Below, piece by piece: positions 40,842 through 49,135 of a DNA stretch of 64,000 bases. Below the pieces are notes generated by a model, which saw nothing but the letters and a program-made list of their open reading frames with translations, was not told the origin of the DNA and did not search any database. Each line of letters begins with the position of its first letter. Position 1 is the stretch's first letter. A program made the translations under genes and the position numbers. Origin of the DNA: Streptomyces sp. S465 (GTDB lineage Bacteria; Actinomycetota; Actinomycetes; Streptomycetales; Streptomycetaceae); assembly GCF_026898115.1 (NCBI RefSeq), contig NZ_CP114036.1, positions 4,768,001 to 4,832,000 of the forward strand, in the 5' to 3' direction.

Positions 40842-41297
40842 CCCCCCAGCCGGTCCCGCCCGCCCCGGGCTCAGACGGCGGCTCACTGTCGCGTCCTCAG
40901 CCGGTCCGATCTCCACGATCCACCCCGCTGTCGGCCACTCAGCTCGGCCACTCAGCTCGACACGAGGAGAGTCGCATCAGGCACGTACCGCAGGAGGCGC
41001 AGTTCAGGGGCACCACCCGATCGGGTAACGCCCCTGAAGGCAGTGTCAACCCGATCAAGATGCTCAAACGCCAGATGTTCGGCCGTGCCGGGTTTGATCT
41101 CCTGCGAAAGCGCGTCCTCCTCCATGGATGACACCGTGCACCACGCTCGTGCGTCGACGCTATAGCCTCGGCCCGTGGCCAACAGCGGCAACTGGACGAC
41201 AGAGAGCCCTCCCCCCGAGCTGAAAGGCCCTGGCCATGCCGCAGATGTCGGAGTGGGATCCGGAATACGCATCCCGTGCTGTCCGTTGTAGTTGATC
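40842..41297. other. Gap between def and the accessory cassette
   Basis: A 456-bp stretch without a firm gene. CCACTCAGCTCG is directly repeated near 40936 and 40950. A minus-strand frame (41125 to 40952, 57 codons) has plausible amino-acid composition (EHLAFEHLDRVDTAF) but no ribosome site. It may be a small gene or a remnant. Base composition drops below that of the flanking core genes. Confidence 0.45.
40952..41125 (-). CDS. Possible small protein or gene remnant
   Basis: A 57-codon frame starting MEEDALSQEIKPGTAEHLA and ending LRYVPDATLLVSS. Composition is mixed and not of the Arg/Pro-rich kind seen in shadow frames. I do not recognise the family and see no good ribosome site. It could be the remnant of a larger gene at the junction of the accessory segment. 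Confidence 0.25.
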   Translation of the reverse strand: MEEDALSQEIKPGTAEHLAFEHLDRVDTAFRGVTRSGGAPELRLLRYVPDATLLVSS

Positions 41298-42227
41298 ATG
41301 AAGGCAATCACGCTACAGCAGTACGGGGGCCCTGAAGACCTGGAGCTCACTGAGTTAACGACCCCGAAGGTCGCCCCCGGCGAGGTCCTCGTCCGGGTCA
41401 AGGCGGCGGGCGTCAACCCAGCGGACTGGAAGGTCGCCGCCGGTTACCTCGACGAGGTCATGGAGGCGCACTTCCCCTTCATCCCGGGCTGGGAGGTCTC
41501 CGGCGTCGTCGAAGCCAGAGGCTTCGACGCCACCGAGTTCGAGGTCGGCGACGAGGTCGTGGGCTACATCTGCAAGGACTGGGCGCAAAACGGCGGCTAT
41601 GCCGAACTCGTGTCCGCCCCGGTGCGCACTCTCGCCCGCAAACCCGAGTCCCTCAACTGGCTGCAGGCCGCCGGGCTGCCGCTGGCCGGGCTGACGGCCT
41701 ACCAGGCCATCCAGCGGCTCGGCATCGGCAGGGGCGACACCGTGCTGATCCACGCGGCGTCCGGCGGTGTCGGCTCGTTCGGCGTGCAGATCGCTGTCGC
41801 CCGTGGAGCGCGCGTCATCGGCACCGCCAGCGAGCACAATCACGACTACCTTCGCGGGCTCGGCGCCGAGCCCGTCACCTACGGCGACAGCTTGTCAGAC
41901 CGGGTACGCGAGCTGGCGCCCGACGGCGTCGACGCGGCACTCGACTTCTTCGGCGGTGACGCGGTGGCCGTCTCCCAGGAAGTGCTCAAGAACCCGAAGC
42001 GAGTCGCCTCCATCGTCGACACCACCGTTACCGAGAAGGGCGGTCACCACGTGTGGGCCCGCCCCAGCTCGGACGACCTCGGCGTACTGTGCGCCCTCGC
42101 GGACTCCGGCAAGCTGTCCGTCACCGTCGACCGCACCTTCCCTCTGGCCGAGGCGGCCGACGCCTGGCGGGCCATTCAGGAAGGCCACACCCGAGGCAAG
42201 ATCGTGCTGGACGTCGACGCGAGCTGA
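41298..42227 (+). CDS. NADP-dependent MDR-family oxidoreductase (quinone reductase-like)
   Basis: A 309-residue zinc-free medium-chain dehydrogenase/reductase. The GroES-like N-domain has MKAITLQQYGGPEDLELTELTTPKVAPGEVLVRVKAAGVNPADWKVAAG; the Rossmann part has VLIHAASGGVGSFGVQIAVARGARVIGTAS (AASGGVG motif, about residues 150-160). The C-terminus carries PLAEAADAWRAIQEGHTRGKIVL. It probably reduces quinones or enones. ATG at 41298 has weak upstream signals. It is the first gene of a three-gene segment with somewhat lower GC than the core genes either side. Confidence 0.9.
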   Translation: MKAITLQQYGGPEDLELTELTTPKVAPGEVLVRVKAAGVNPADWKVAAGYLDEVMEAHFPFIPGWEVSGVVEARGFDATEFEVGDEVVGYICKDWAQNGGYAELVSAPVRTLARKPESLNWLQAAGLPLAGLTAYQAIQRLGIGRGDTVLIHAASGGVGSFGVQIAVARGARVIGTASEHNHDYLRGLGAEPVTYGDSLSDRVRELAPDGVDAALDFFGGDAVAVSQEVLKNPKRVASIVDTTVTEKGGHHVWARPSSDDLGVLCALADSGKLSVTVDRTFPLAEAADAWRAIQEGHTRGKIVLDVDAS

Positions 42228-42612
42228 GCCTGGCCGTCGTCGACCGCCTCACTTTCAGCGGTGCCGTCATCGAGACGGCACGACTCCTGCCGCCTCGCCG
42301 GCGCTCCTTACCTCAACGGCCCGTCGCCCGAAGGACGGCGGGCCGTCACCCAGAGCGCATGTCATGTCCTCGGGTGCCCAACTGCTTCTGGTGCGGGTGC
42401 GAAAGTCTGCGGTGAGAGGTGACGCCCGGCATGCGCGCGGGCAAGTCGCGGTGGCAAGCCACTCGCGCGTGGACGGGCGGGTACTCCCCGGCGGTTCCGT
42501 CCGGCGGTTCCGTCGCAAACTCAACTGGACCGCGTGACCGGCCGGCAACTATAGCCGACATCGCGGGCCGGGCCCAGAAAAGACGCGGTCCCTTCTTCGG
42601 TTCCGACGACTG
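42228..42612. other. Gene-free stretch between convergent oxidoreductases
   Basis: A 385-bp gap. ACGGCCCG (42316-42323) pairs with CGGGCCGT (42339-42346), a possible terminator. CGGCGGTTCCGTC is repeated in tandem near 42490. No coding frame is convincing; short frames on both strands may be decayed remnants. Confidence 0.45.
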
Positions 42613-43566
42613 CTACATCTCGTGCTCCCACCAGCCGCGCGTGTCGACGCCTGCGTCATCCGCCAGCGCCTCCAGTTCCGCGATCTCCTCGTCGGTGAGC
42701 TCGATGCCGCGAGCTCGGACCAACCCGTCGATGTAACCCGCCTTCGTGACCCCGATGATCGGGGTGGTCCCCTTGGCGATGGCCCAGGCGGTGGCGACAT
42801 CGGCGGCGGACGCGCCTCGGTCCTTGCCGATCACCCCCATCCGGTCCGTCAGCGCCTGCAGCTGGGGCAGGATGCCGTTGTACACGGCCGCCCGGCTGCT
42901 CCCCTCCGGCAACGGATTCGCCGGGCTGTACCTGCCGGTCAGCGCTCCTTGCTCGAGGACCATGTAGGAGAAGAACCGCACGTCGTGCTCGCGGCAGTAG
43001 TCGAGGATGCCCGCGCGCTGAGAGCTCCGGTACAGGATGCTGTAGTGGTTCTGGACCGCCTCCACGCGGAAGCCGGCCTCGCCGAGGATCTGATCGGCAA
43101 GAGCGATCTCCTCCATGTTGTGGTTCGAGACGCCGACATGCTTGATTTTGCCGCTCTCGAGCAGCGGGATCAGAAACGGCGTCCATCGTGCCACGTCGGC
43201 AGGATTATGGATCCAGAAGAGATCCACGTAGTCCGTACGCATTCGGTCGAGGCTCTGCTCCAGCATGTCCGCGACCGGATCGTCGCCGTCGCCCGCCATC
43301 TGCGGGGTGAACTTCGTCGACAGCTGGTACTCGCTGCGGTGATAGCCCTTCAGTGCCTGGGCGAGGACAGTCTCCGAGCGGCCCATGCCGTACGCCACGG
43401 CGGTGTCCCACAAGGTGAACCCGTTCGACTGCGCCTTCTCGACGACCTCTCGCAGGCCGGACTCGCTCAGCTGACTGCCGAAGTAGCCGTCGCCTGCCTC
43501 GCCGCTGTCTCCCCAGGCCCATGTGCCCAACGCCACCGCCGGCACCGTTAGCGCCTTGCTCGTCAC
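42613..43566 (-). CDS. Aldo/keto reductase
   Basis: A 317-residue TIM-barrel AKR. The tetrad residues are visible: Asp and Tyr in LWDTAVAYGMG, Lys in LSTKF and His in FWIHNPADV. NADPH-binding sequence near PIIGVTKAGYIDGL is present. The substrate is unknown. The GTG start is preceded by a strong GGAGGT. It diverges from the MmyB-type regulator across 137 bp, which suggests that regulator controls it. Confidence 0.92.
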   Translation of the reverse strand: MTSKALTVPAVALGTWAWGDSGEAGDGYFGSQLSESGLREVVEKAQSNGFTLWDTAVAYGMGRSETVLAQALKGYHRSEYQLSTKFTPQMAGDGDDPVADMLEQSLDRMRTDYVDLFWIHNPADVARWTPFLIPLLESGKIKHVGVSNHNMEEIALADQILGEAGFRVEAVQNHYSILYRSSQRAGILDYCREHDVRFFSYMVLEQGALTGRYSPANPLPEGSSRAAVYNGILPQLQALTDRMGVIGKDRGASAADVATAWAIAKGTTPIIGVTKAGYIDGLVRARGIELTDEEIAELEALADDAGVDTRGWWEHEM

Positions 43567-43658
43567 GTCTTACCTCCGTTGTTTGTTCTTGCGATCGTGT
43601 CGGAACGTTCGAACCCAGCAGACCGCGATCGCCACCACCGGAGAAGGTCGCGTCTATG

Positions 43659-43679
43659 GGGGGTATAACCTCAACCCCC
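43659..43679. promoter_or_regulatory. Inverted repeat in the reductase-regulator gap
   Basis: GGGGGT (43659-43664) and ACCCCC (43674-43679) flank a TATAACC stretch that could be a -10 element of the regulator gene. A second palindrome, GAACGTTC near 43604, lies closer to the reductase. Either may be an operator. Confidence 0.4.
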
Positions 43680-43703
43680 TTTGCGCCGTGACCAGTGGCT
43701 ACC

Positions 43704-44633
43704 ATGAACGACATGGACCAACAGTCCGGAAACCGCGGCGAGATCCGGGACTTCCTTGTCAGCCGACGCGCCAGAATCACCCCGGCGCAGGCCGGACTGC
43801 CGACCAGCGCCCGTCGCCGGGTCGCCGGGCTGCGGCGCGAGGAGGTCGCCGTCCTTGCCGGCGTGAGCACGGAGTGGTACACGCGGCTGGAGAAGGGGCA
43901 TATCGGCGGCGTGTCCGAAGACGTCCTTGACGCGGTCGCTCGTGCCCTGCGACTGGATGACGACGAACGCACCTACCTGTTCGATCTGGCCCGGTCATCG
44001 CGGCACGAGAGTCGCACTCCGTCGCGTCGCAGGGACGTCGAGGTCCCGCCCCGGGTCCAGTGGCTGCTCGACTCCATGACGATGTCCTCGGCGTTCGTAC
44101 GCAACGGCCGCACGGACATCGTCGCCGGCAACCCCCTGGCCCGAGTCCTGCTCGCGCCGATGTTCGACAGCGCCACCATCGACAAGCGTGGCCGCCCCAA
44201 CATCGCCCGCTATATCTTCCTCGACCCTGGTGCACATGACTTCTTCGTCGACTGGGAGGCCGCCGGCGTCGCCACCGCCGCCCTGCTGCGCGCCGAGGTC
44301 GGGCGCGAGCCCCGCGACCGGGCACTGCGCGAACTCGTCGGCGAGCTGTCCACCCTCAGCCCAGAGTTTCGCAGCCAATGGGCCGCGCACGACGTCCTGA
44401 TGCGCCACGACGGCGTCAAACGGCTCCAGCACCCCGACGTCGGCCACCTGGAACTGCCCTTCCAGTCCCTCGACCTACCCTTGTCGCGCCGAGCCGTGCA
44501 CGAGCTGATCATCTACACTGCCGAACCCGGCACCGCATCCGAGGACCGGCTCAAACTCCTCGCCATCTGGGCAGCTACGGAATCTCGGGCGGCACAGCCC
44601 ACCCGCCATTCTCCTCAGTCCGGGCCGCTCTGA
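43704..44633 (+). CDS. Helix-turn-helix regulator with MmyB-like ligand domain
   Basis: A 309-residue XRE-type regulator. The HTH reads RRRVAGLRREEVAVLAGVSTEWYTRLEKGHIGGVSEDVLDAVARAL (residues about 35-85). The C-terminal MmyB-type domain shows GNPLARVLLAPMF, NIARYIFLDPGAHDFFVDWE and LSPEFRSQWAAHDV, typical of actinobacterial regulators paired with redox enzymes, which may bind a fatty acid or other lipid. The start may be ATG 43704 or 43713; no strong ribosome site is seen. It probably regulates the divergent reductase (inference from arrangement). Confidence 0.9.
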   Translation: MNDMDQQSGNRGEIRDFLVSRRARITPAQAGLPTSARRRVAGLRREEVAVLAGVSTEWYTRLEKGHIGGVSEDVLDAVARALRLDDDERTYLFDLARSSRHESRTPSRRRDVEVPPRVQWLLDSMTMSSAFVRNGRTDIVAGNPLARVLLAPMFDSATIDKRGRPNIARYIFLDPGAHDFFVDWEAAGVATAALLRAEVGREPRDRALRELVGELSTLSPEFRSQWAAHDVLMRHDGVKRLQHPDVGHLELPFQSLDLPLSRRAVHELIIYTAEPGTASEDRLKLLAIWAATESRAAQPTRHSPQSGPL

Positions 44634-44824
44634 TCCGTCGCGGTTCGCCTGGCCGGGAGGCCGGAGTGCCTCGACCGGCCACGCGAAGCTCCCGCACCCG
44701 TTGATCATTGACTACGGTCTCGCGCGGGACGCGCAGGGCAGAGTGAGTCAATACTCGGTGTTTCTGGGGTAGTTCATCCGCAGCTTGCCGTACTGACCCT
44801 CCGGCCGACCAAATCTCAGCTCCG

Positions 44825-44849
44825 TGTCGGATCCGACTCAGATCCGACA
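44825..44849. terminator. Hairpin between the MmyB-type gene and dnaB
   Basis: TGTCGGATC (44825-44833) pairs perfectly with GATCCGACA (44841-44849), 7-base loop. A further TTCCGACAC at about 44872 offers alternative pairing. It lies 50 bp past the dnaB stop. Confidence 0.6.
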
Positions 44850-44898
44850 TCGGCCGTGAGATTCCGACACGAAACTTGAGACCCTACAAACACGCGCG

Positions 44899-46380
44899 TC
44901 AGGTCGTGGCCATGTCCACGAAACGCGAGTAGTGGCCCTGGAAGGCGACCGTGATCGTGGCCGTGGGGCCGTTGCGGTGCTTGGCCACGATCAGGTCCGC
45001 CTCGCCCGCGCGCGGTGACTCCTTCTCGTAGGCGTCCTCGCGGTGGAGCAGGATGACCATGTCCGCGTCCTGCTCGATGGATCCACTCTCGCGGAGGTCC
45101 GAGACCATCGGCTTCTTGTCGGTGCGCTGCTCGGGACCTCGGTTGAGCTGGGAGAGCGCGATGACCGGCACTTCCAGCTCCTTGGCCAGCAGCTTCAGGT
45201 TTCGCGACATGTCCGAGACCTCCTGCTGACGGCTTTCGGGGCGCCGGGCGCCGCCGGACTGCATCAGCTGGAGGTAGTCGATGACGACCAGCTGTAGATC
45301 GTTGCGCTGCTTGAGCCGACGGCACTTGGCGCGGATCTCCATCATCGACAGGTTCGGGGAGTCGTCGATGTAGAGCGGGGCCTGGGAGACATCCGGCATC
45401 CGCCGGGCCAGCCGCGTCCAGTCCTCATCCGTCATGCTGCCGGAGCGCATATGGTGCAGCGCCACCCGGGCCTCGGCGGAGAGCAGACGCATCGCGATCT
45501 CGTTACGGCCCATCTCCAGCGAGAAGATCACGCTCGGCATGTTGTGCTTGATCGAGCAGGCGCGCGCGAAGTCGAGGGCCAGGGTGGACTTACCCATCGC
45601 GGGACGCGCGGCGATGACGATCATCTGACCCGGGTGCAGACCGTTGGTCAGGGAATCCAGGTCGGTGAAGCCGGTGGGCACCCCGGACATCTGTCCGCTG
45701 CGCGAGCCGATCGCCTCGATCTCGTCGAGGGCGCCCTCCATGATGTCGCCGAGCGGCAGATAGTCCTCGCTGGTGCGCTGCTCGGTGACGGCGTAGATCT
45801 CCGCCTGGGCGTTGTTGACGATCTCGTCGACGTCTCCGTCCGCCGCGTATCCCATCTGGGTGATACGGGTGCCGGCCTCGACGAGGCGGCGCAGTACGGC
45901 GCGCTCGTGGACGATCTCCGCGTAGTACTCGGCGTTGGCGGCGGTGGGGACCGACTGGACGAGGGTGTGGAGATACGAGGCGCCGCCGACCCGGGCGATC
46001 TCACCGCGCTTGGTCAGCTCCGCGGCGACCGTGATCGGGTCGGCCGGCTCGCCCTTGGCGTAGAGGTCCAGGATGGCCTGGTAGACGGTCTCATGGGCGG
46101 GCCGGTAGAAGTCGTTGCCCTTGAGGACCTCCACCACATCGGCGATGGCGTCCTTGGAGAGCAGCATGCCGCCGAGCACGGACTGCTCGGCGTCGAGGTC
46201 CTGCGGCGGTACGCGCTCGAAGCCGGAGCCCTCCCAGGGGGAGCCGCCGCCTCCGTCGCGGTCCTGCTGACCGTCGCGGCCCCGGCCGCCGCCCTCACCG
46301 CGGCGGAAGCGGGGAGCCGGGAACCGGTCGGACGGGCCGGAGTCCGCCCACGGGTCGTCCATGGGCTCGGGCACGCTCAC
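44899..46380 (-). CDS. dnaB: Replicative DNA helicase
   Basis: A 493-residue hexameric helicase that unwinds DNA at the replication fork. The N-terminal domain includes PPQDLDAEQSVLGGMLLSKDAI; the RecA-like domain has Walker A ARPAMGKST, VIFSLEMGRNEIAMRLLSAEA, LVVIDYLQLM and ALSQLNRGPEQR. The C-terminus has MVILLHREDAY and RNGPTATITVAFQGHYSRF. The first ~45 residues are Gly/Arg-rich and disordered. GTG 46380 follows AGGAGGT at good spacing. No intein is present. It is separated from the divergent MATE gene by a gap rich in DnaA boxes. Confidence 0.98.
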   Translation of the reverse strand: MSVPEPMDDPWADSGPSDRFPAPRFRRGEGGGRGRDGQQDRDGGGGSPWEGSGFERVPPQDLDAEQSVLGGMLLSKDAIADVVEVLKGNDFYRPAHETVYQAILDLYAKGEPADPITVAAELTKRGEIARVGGASYLHTLVQSVPTAANAEYYAEIVHERAVLRRLVEAGTRITQMGYAADGDVDEIVNNAQAEIYAVTEQRTSEDYLPLGDIMEGALDEIEAIGSRSGQMSGVPTGFTDLDSLTNGLHPGQMIVIAARPAMGKSTLALDFARACSIKHNMPSVIFSLEMGRNEIAMRLLSAEARVALHHMRSGSMTDEDWTRLARRMPDVSQAPLYIDDSPNLSMMEIRAKCRRLKQRNDLQLVVIDYLQLMQSGGARRPESRQQEVSDMSRNLKLLAKELEVPVIALSQLNRGPEQRTDKKPMVSDLRESGSIEQDADMVILLHREDAYEKESPRAGEADLIVAKHRNGPTATITVAFQGHYSRFVDMATT

Positions 46381-46840
46381 CCCGCCACCTCCTCCCGTCC
46401 GCGAAGCGAACCTCGCCGCGCCCGTCCTTCTTAGGGCACGGCTATGACACAACAGAGCGGCCGGCTTTCCGGACACGGCGCATCGGAGGCTGGGGGTTCC
46501 AGGGCCGGATCGGGTGGCGGGCGCCGGACCACGTTAGGCCCGTCCGCACCACGAGCCAACTTGGTTATCCACAGGGCATGTGGATGATGGGATCCATCCT
46601 GTGGGTAAGTCGCGCGAACCTGTGCACGGGCCGGGGGACAGCGCTGTGGACAAACACACAATCACCTCGAGAAGGCTCCTCTGACCTGCGGTTTCTCTAT
46701 CCAGGGGCTGTGCAGAAGAAAAACTTTCGCCCCCAGCGCAAGATCGCGACAAAGGGCGCAGAGAAGATCGTCTCGCGCGCCGCCTTGTAAGGACCAGTCG
46801 TCGCTTGTGTCTCTTACCTGTGGACGATTACATTGCCCTC
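46381..46840. promoter_or_regulatory. dnaB-MATE divergent region with a DnaA-box cluster
   Basis: This 460-bp gap holds TTATCCACA at 46565-46573 on the plus strand. On the minus strand are TCATCCACA (46579-46587), TTACCCACA (46600-46608), TTGTCCACA (46645-46653) and TCGTCCACA (46819-46827). Four of the five fit the Streptomyces DnaA-box consensus (T/C)(T/C)(G/A/C)TCCACA. A TTGTGT-N18-TACATT promoter (46805-46834) precedes the MATE gene. No coding sequence is supported. Confidence 0.8.
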
Positions 46841-48181
46841 ATGACACAGGCCCCCACAAGCGCCCGGAGCACCCCGCGCCATCACGACCGCGAGATCATC
46901 GCACTCGCGCTTCCCGCCTTCGGCGCGCTCGTGGCGGAGCCCCTCTTCGTCATGGTCGACAGCGCCGTCGTGGGTCATCTGGGCACCGCCCAGCTGGCCG
47001 GTCTGGGCGTCGCCGCCGCCCTGCTCACCACAGCCGTCAACATCTTCGTCTTCCTGGCTTATGCCACCACGGCGGCGGTGGCCCGCCGCGTCGGCGCGGG
47101 CGACCTTCCCGGAGCGATCCGGCAGGGCATGGACGGCATCTGGCTGGCCCTGCTGCTCGGTGCCGGCGTCATCGCCGTCGCCCTGCCCACCGCCCCCGCT
47201 CTCGTCGATCTGTTCGGCGCCTCGGACACCGCTTCTCCCTACGCCATCACCTATCTGCGGATCAGTACCCTCGGCATCCCCGCGATGCTGGTGGTGCTCG
47301 CCGCTACGGGTGTCCTCCGCGGTCTCCAGGACACCCGCACCCCGATGTACGTGGCCATCGGCGGCTTCGGGGCCAATGCCGCGCTGAACGCCACTCTGGT
47401 CTACGCGGCCGGGCTGGGCATCGCGGGCTCGGCCTGGGGCACGGTGATCGCCCAGAACGCCATGGCCGCCGTCTACCTCGCCGTCGTCATCCGGGGCGCC
47501 CGGCGCCATGGCACCTCGCTACGGCCGGACGCCGCCGGGATCAGGGCCTGTGCCCACGCCGGGGCACCCCTGTTGATCCGTACGCTCTCGCTGCGCGCCG
47601 TGATGCTGATCGCGACGGCGGTGGCGGCCCGCCTCGGCGACACTGATATCGCCGCCCATCAGATCGTGCTCACCCTGTGGAGTCTGCTGGCGTTCGCCCT
47701 GGACGCCATCGCCATCGCGGGCCAGGCGATCATCGGACGCTATCTGGGAGCGGGCGACGAGGAGGGGGCACGGGCCGCCTGCCGCCGCATGGTGCACTGG
47801 GGCATCGCCTCGGGCGTGGTGCTGGGCCTGCTGGTGGTCGCCTCCCGGCCGCTGTTCATCCCCCTGTTCACCACCGATTCCGCGGTACGGGACGCCCTGC
47901 TGCCCGCCCTTCTGGTGACGGCCCTCATCCAGCCGGTCTCGGGTGTGGTCTTCGTCCTCGACGGAGTGCTGATGGGCGCGGGCGACGGACCCTATCTGGC
48001 CTGGGCGATGATCGTCACCCTTGCCGTCTTCGCCCCGGTGGCGCTGCTGGTGCCATCGCTCGGCGGCGGACTGACCGCGCTGTGGTGCAGCATGGCGCTG
48101 ATGATGTCGGTCCGGATGGCCACCTTGTGGCTGCGCACCCGCTCCGGCCGCTGGATCGTCACCGGCGCGGTACGACGCTGA
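46841..48181 (+). CDS. MATE-family efflux transporter (DinF-like)
   Basis: A 446-residue membrane transporter with 12 helices in two homologous halves. FGALVAEPLFVMVDSAVVGHLGTAQLAGLGVA and GVLRGLQDTRTPMYVAIGGFGANAALNATLVY in the first half, and DIAAHQIVLTLWSLLAFALDAIAIAGQAIIGRYLGAGDEEGA in the second, are DinF/NorM hallmarks. It exports cationic compounds using Na+ or H+. The ATG at 46841 lies six bases after TACATT, so the mRNA is probably leaderless. A DnaA-box match sits between its -35 and -10 elements. Confidence 0.92.
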   Translation: MTQAPTSARSTPRHHDREIIALALPAFGALVAEPLFVMVDSAVVGHLGTAQLAGLGVAAALLTTAVNIFVFLAYATTAAVARRVGAGDLPGAIRQGMDGIWLALLLGAGVIAVALPTAPALVDLFGASDTASPYAITYLRISTLGIPAMLVVLAATGVLRGLQDTRTPMYVAIGGFGANAALNATLVYAAGLGIAGSAWGTVIAQNAMAAVYLAVVIRGARRHGTSLRPDAAGIRACAHAGAPLLIRTLSLRAVMLIATAVAARLGDTDIAAHQIVLTLWSLLAFALDAIAIAGQAIIGRYLGAGDEEGARAACRRMVHWGIASGVVLGLLVVASRPLFIPLFTTDSAVRDALLPALLVTALIQPVSGVVFVLDGVLMGAGDGPYLAWAMIVTLAVFAPVALLVPSLGGGLTALWCSMALMMSVRMATLWLRTRSGRWIVTGAVRR

Positions 48182-48261
48182 GCCACGCCCCGCGCACCCC
48201 CCGACCACAGCGCTCGGACCACAGCATCCGGGCCCGGCGGTCCGGAAGTCCCCCGGCACGG

Positions 48262-48296
48262 CGGAGGGCCGCACCCACACAGGGTGCGGCCCTCCG
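48262..48296. terminator. Bidirectional hairpin, MATE/rplI
   Basis: CGGAGGGCCGCACCC (48262-48276) pairs perfectly with 48282-48296; 15-bp stem, 5-base loop, between two convergent genes. Confidence 0.9.
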
Positions 48297-48328
48297 GTGC
48301 ACGGTGCCGAAGGCGACCGTCACGGTCG

Positions 48329-48775
48329 TCAGGCGGCGACGACCTCGACGCCGACCTTGGCAGCAACCTCGGCGTGCAGACGGACCGAGACCTGGTGCGC
48401 GCCCAGGGTCTTGATCGGCGCCTGCACCTCGATACGGCGCTTGTCCACATCCGGGCCACCCGCGTCCTTGATCGCCGAAGCGATGTCGGCCGGGGTGACG
48501 GAGCCGAACAGCCGGCCGGCGTCGCCGGCACGGGTCTTCAGCCGCACCTTGACGCCCTCGAGCTGAGCCTTGACCTCGTTGGCCTGCTCGATCGTGGCGA
48601 TCTCGCGGATGCGACGACCGCGGCGGATCTGCTCGACGTCCTTCTCGCCGCCCTTGGTCCAGCGGATCGCCAGACCACGCGGAACCAGGTAGTTACGGGC
48701 GTAACCGTCCTTGACGTCCACGACGTCACCGGCGGCGCCGAGGCCGGAGACCTCGTGGGTGAGGATGATCTTCAT
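48329..48775 (-). CDS. rplI: 50S ribosomal protein L9
   Basis: A 148-residue L9. The N-domain MKIILTHEVSGLGAAGDVVDVKDGYARNYLVPRGLA is the family signature; a long helix and the C-domain (RLFGSVTPADIASAIKDAGGPDVDKRRIEV) follow. It binds 23S rRNA at the L1-stalk base. It is the last gene of rpsF-ssb-rpsR-rplI, 18 bp after rpsR. Confidence 0.98.
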   Translation of the reverse strand: MKIILTHEVSGLGAAGDVVDVKDGYARNYLVPRGLAIRWTKGGEKDVEQIRRGRRIREIATIEQANEVKAQLEGVKVRLKTRAGDAGRLFGSVTPADIASAIKDAGGPDVDKRRIEVQAPIKTLGAHQVSVRLHAEVAAKVGVEVVAA

Positions 48776-48793
48776 GACTCGGTCACCCTTCCC

Positions 48794-49030
48794 TTATCGC
48801 GCGGTGGAGGTGTAGGGCAGCAGCGCCATCTCACGGCTGTTCTTCACGGCCGTGGCGACGTCACGCTGGTGCTGGGTGCAGTTGCCGGTGACCCGGCGGG
48901 CACGGATCTTGCCGCGGTCGGAAATGAACTTCCGCAGCAGGTTCGTGTCCTTGTAGTCGACGTAGGAGATCTTCTCCTTGCAGAACACGCAAACCTTCTT
49001 CTTAGGCTTGCGAGCAGGCGGCTTCGCCAT
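48794..49030 (-). CDS. rpsR: 30S ribosomal protein S18
   Basis: A 78-residue S18 with NLLRKFISDRGKIRARRVTGNCTQHQRDVATAVKNSREMALLPY. It keeps cysteines in VCVFCKEK and NCTQH, which suggests the zinc-binding (C+) form; actinomycetes often carry a second zinc-free S18 elsewhere. Basic N-terminus. The ~105-bp spacer to ssb contains two parS sites. Confidence 0.97.
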   Translation of the reverse strand: MAKPPARKPKKKVCVFCKEKISYVDYKDTNLLRKFISDRGKIRARRVTGNCTQHQRDVATAVKNSREMALLPYTSTAR

Positions 49031-49090
49031 TGTCTCTCTCCAGTGTGATCAAGAAGTTTGTGCTGGTCGCCCAGACCAGACCGCGCGGTG

Positions 49091-49104
49091 GTTTCACGTG
49101 AAAC
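49091..49104. other. parS site
   Basis: Perfect GTTTCACGTGAAAC in the rpsR-ssb spacer. Confidence 0.93.
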
Positions 49105-49109
49105 AGCCC

Positions 49110-49123
49110 GTTTCACGTGAAAC
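49110..49123. other. parS site
   Basis: Second perfect GTTTCACGTGAAAC, 19 bp from the first, 13 bp past the ssb stop. Confidence 0.93.
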
Positions 49124-49135
49124 ACCGCCCCGGGC

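Noticed and set aside
44575..44850. 91-codon minus-strand frame past dnaB
   Set aside because: No ribosome site or recognisable motif, and it overlaps the terminator hairpin.
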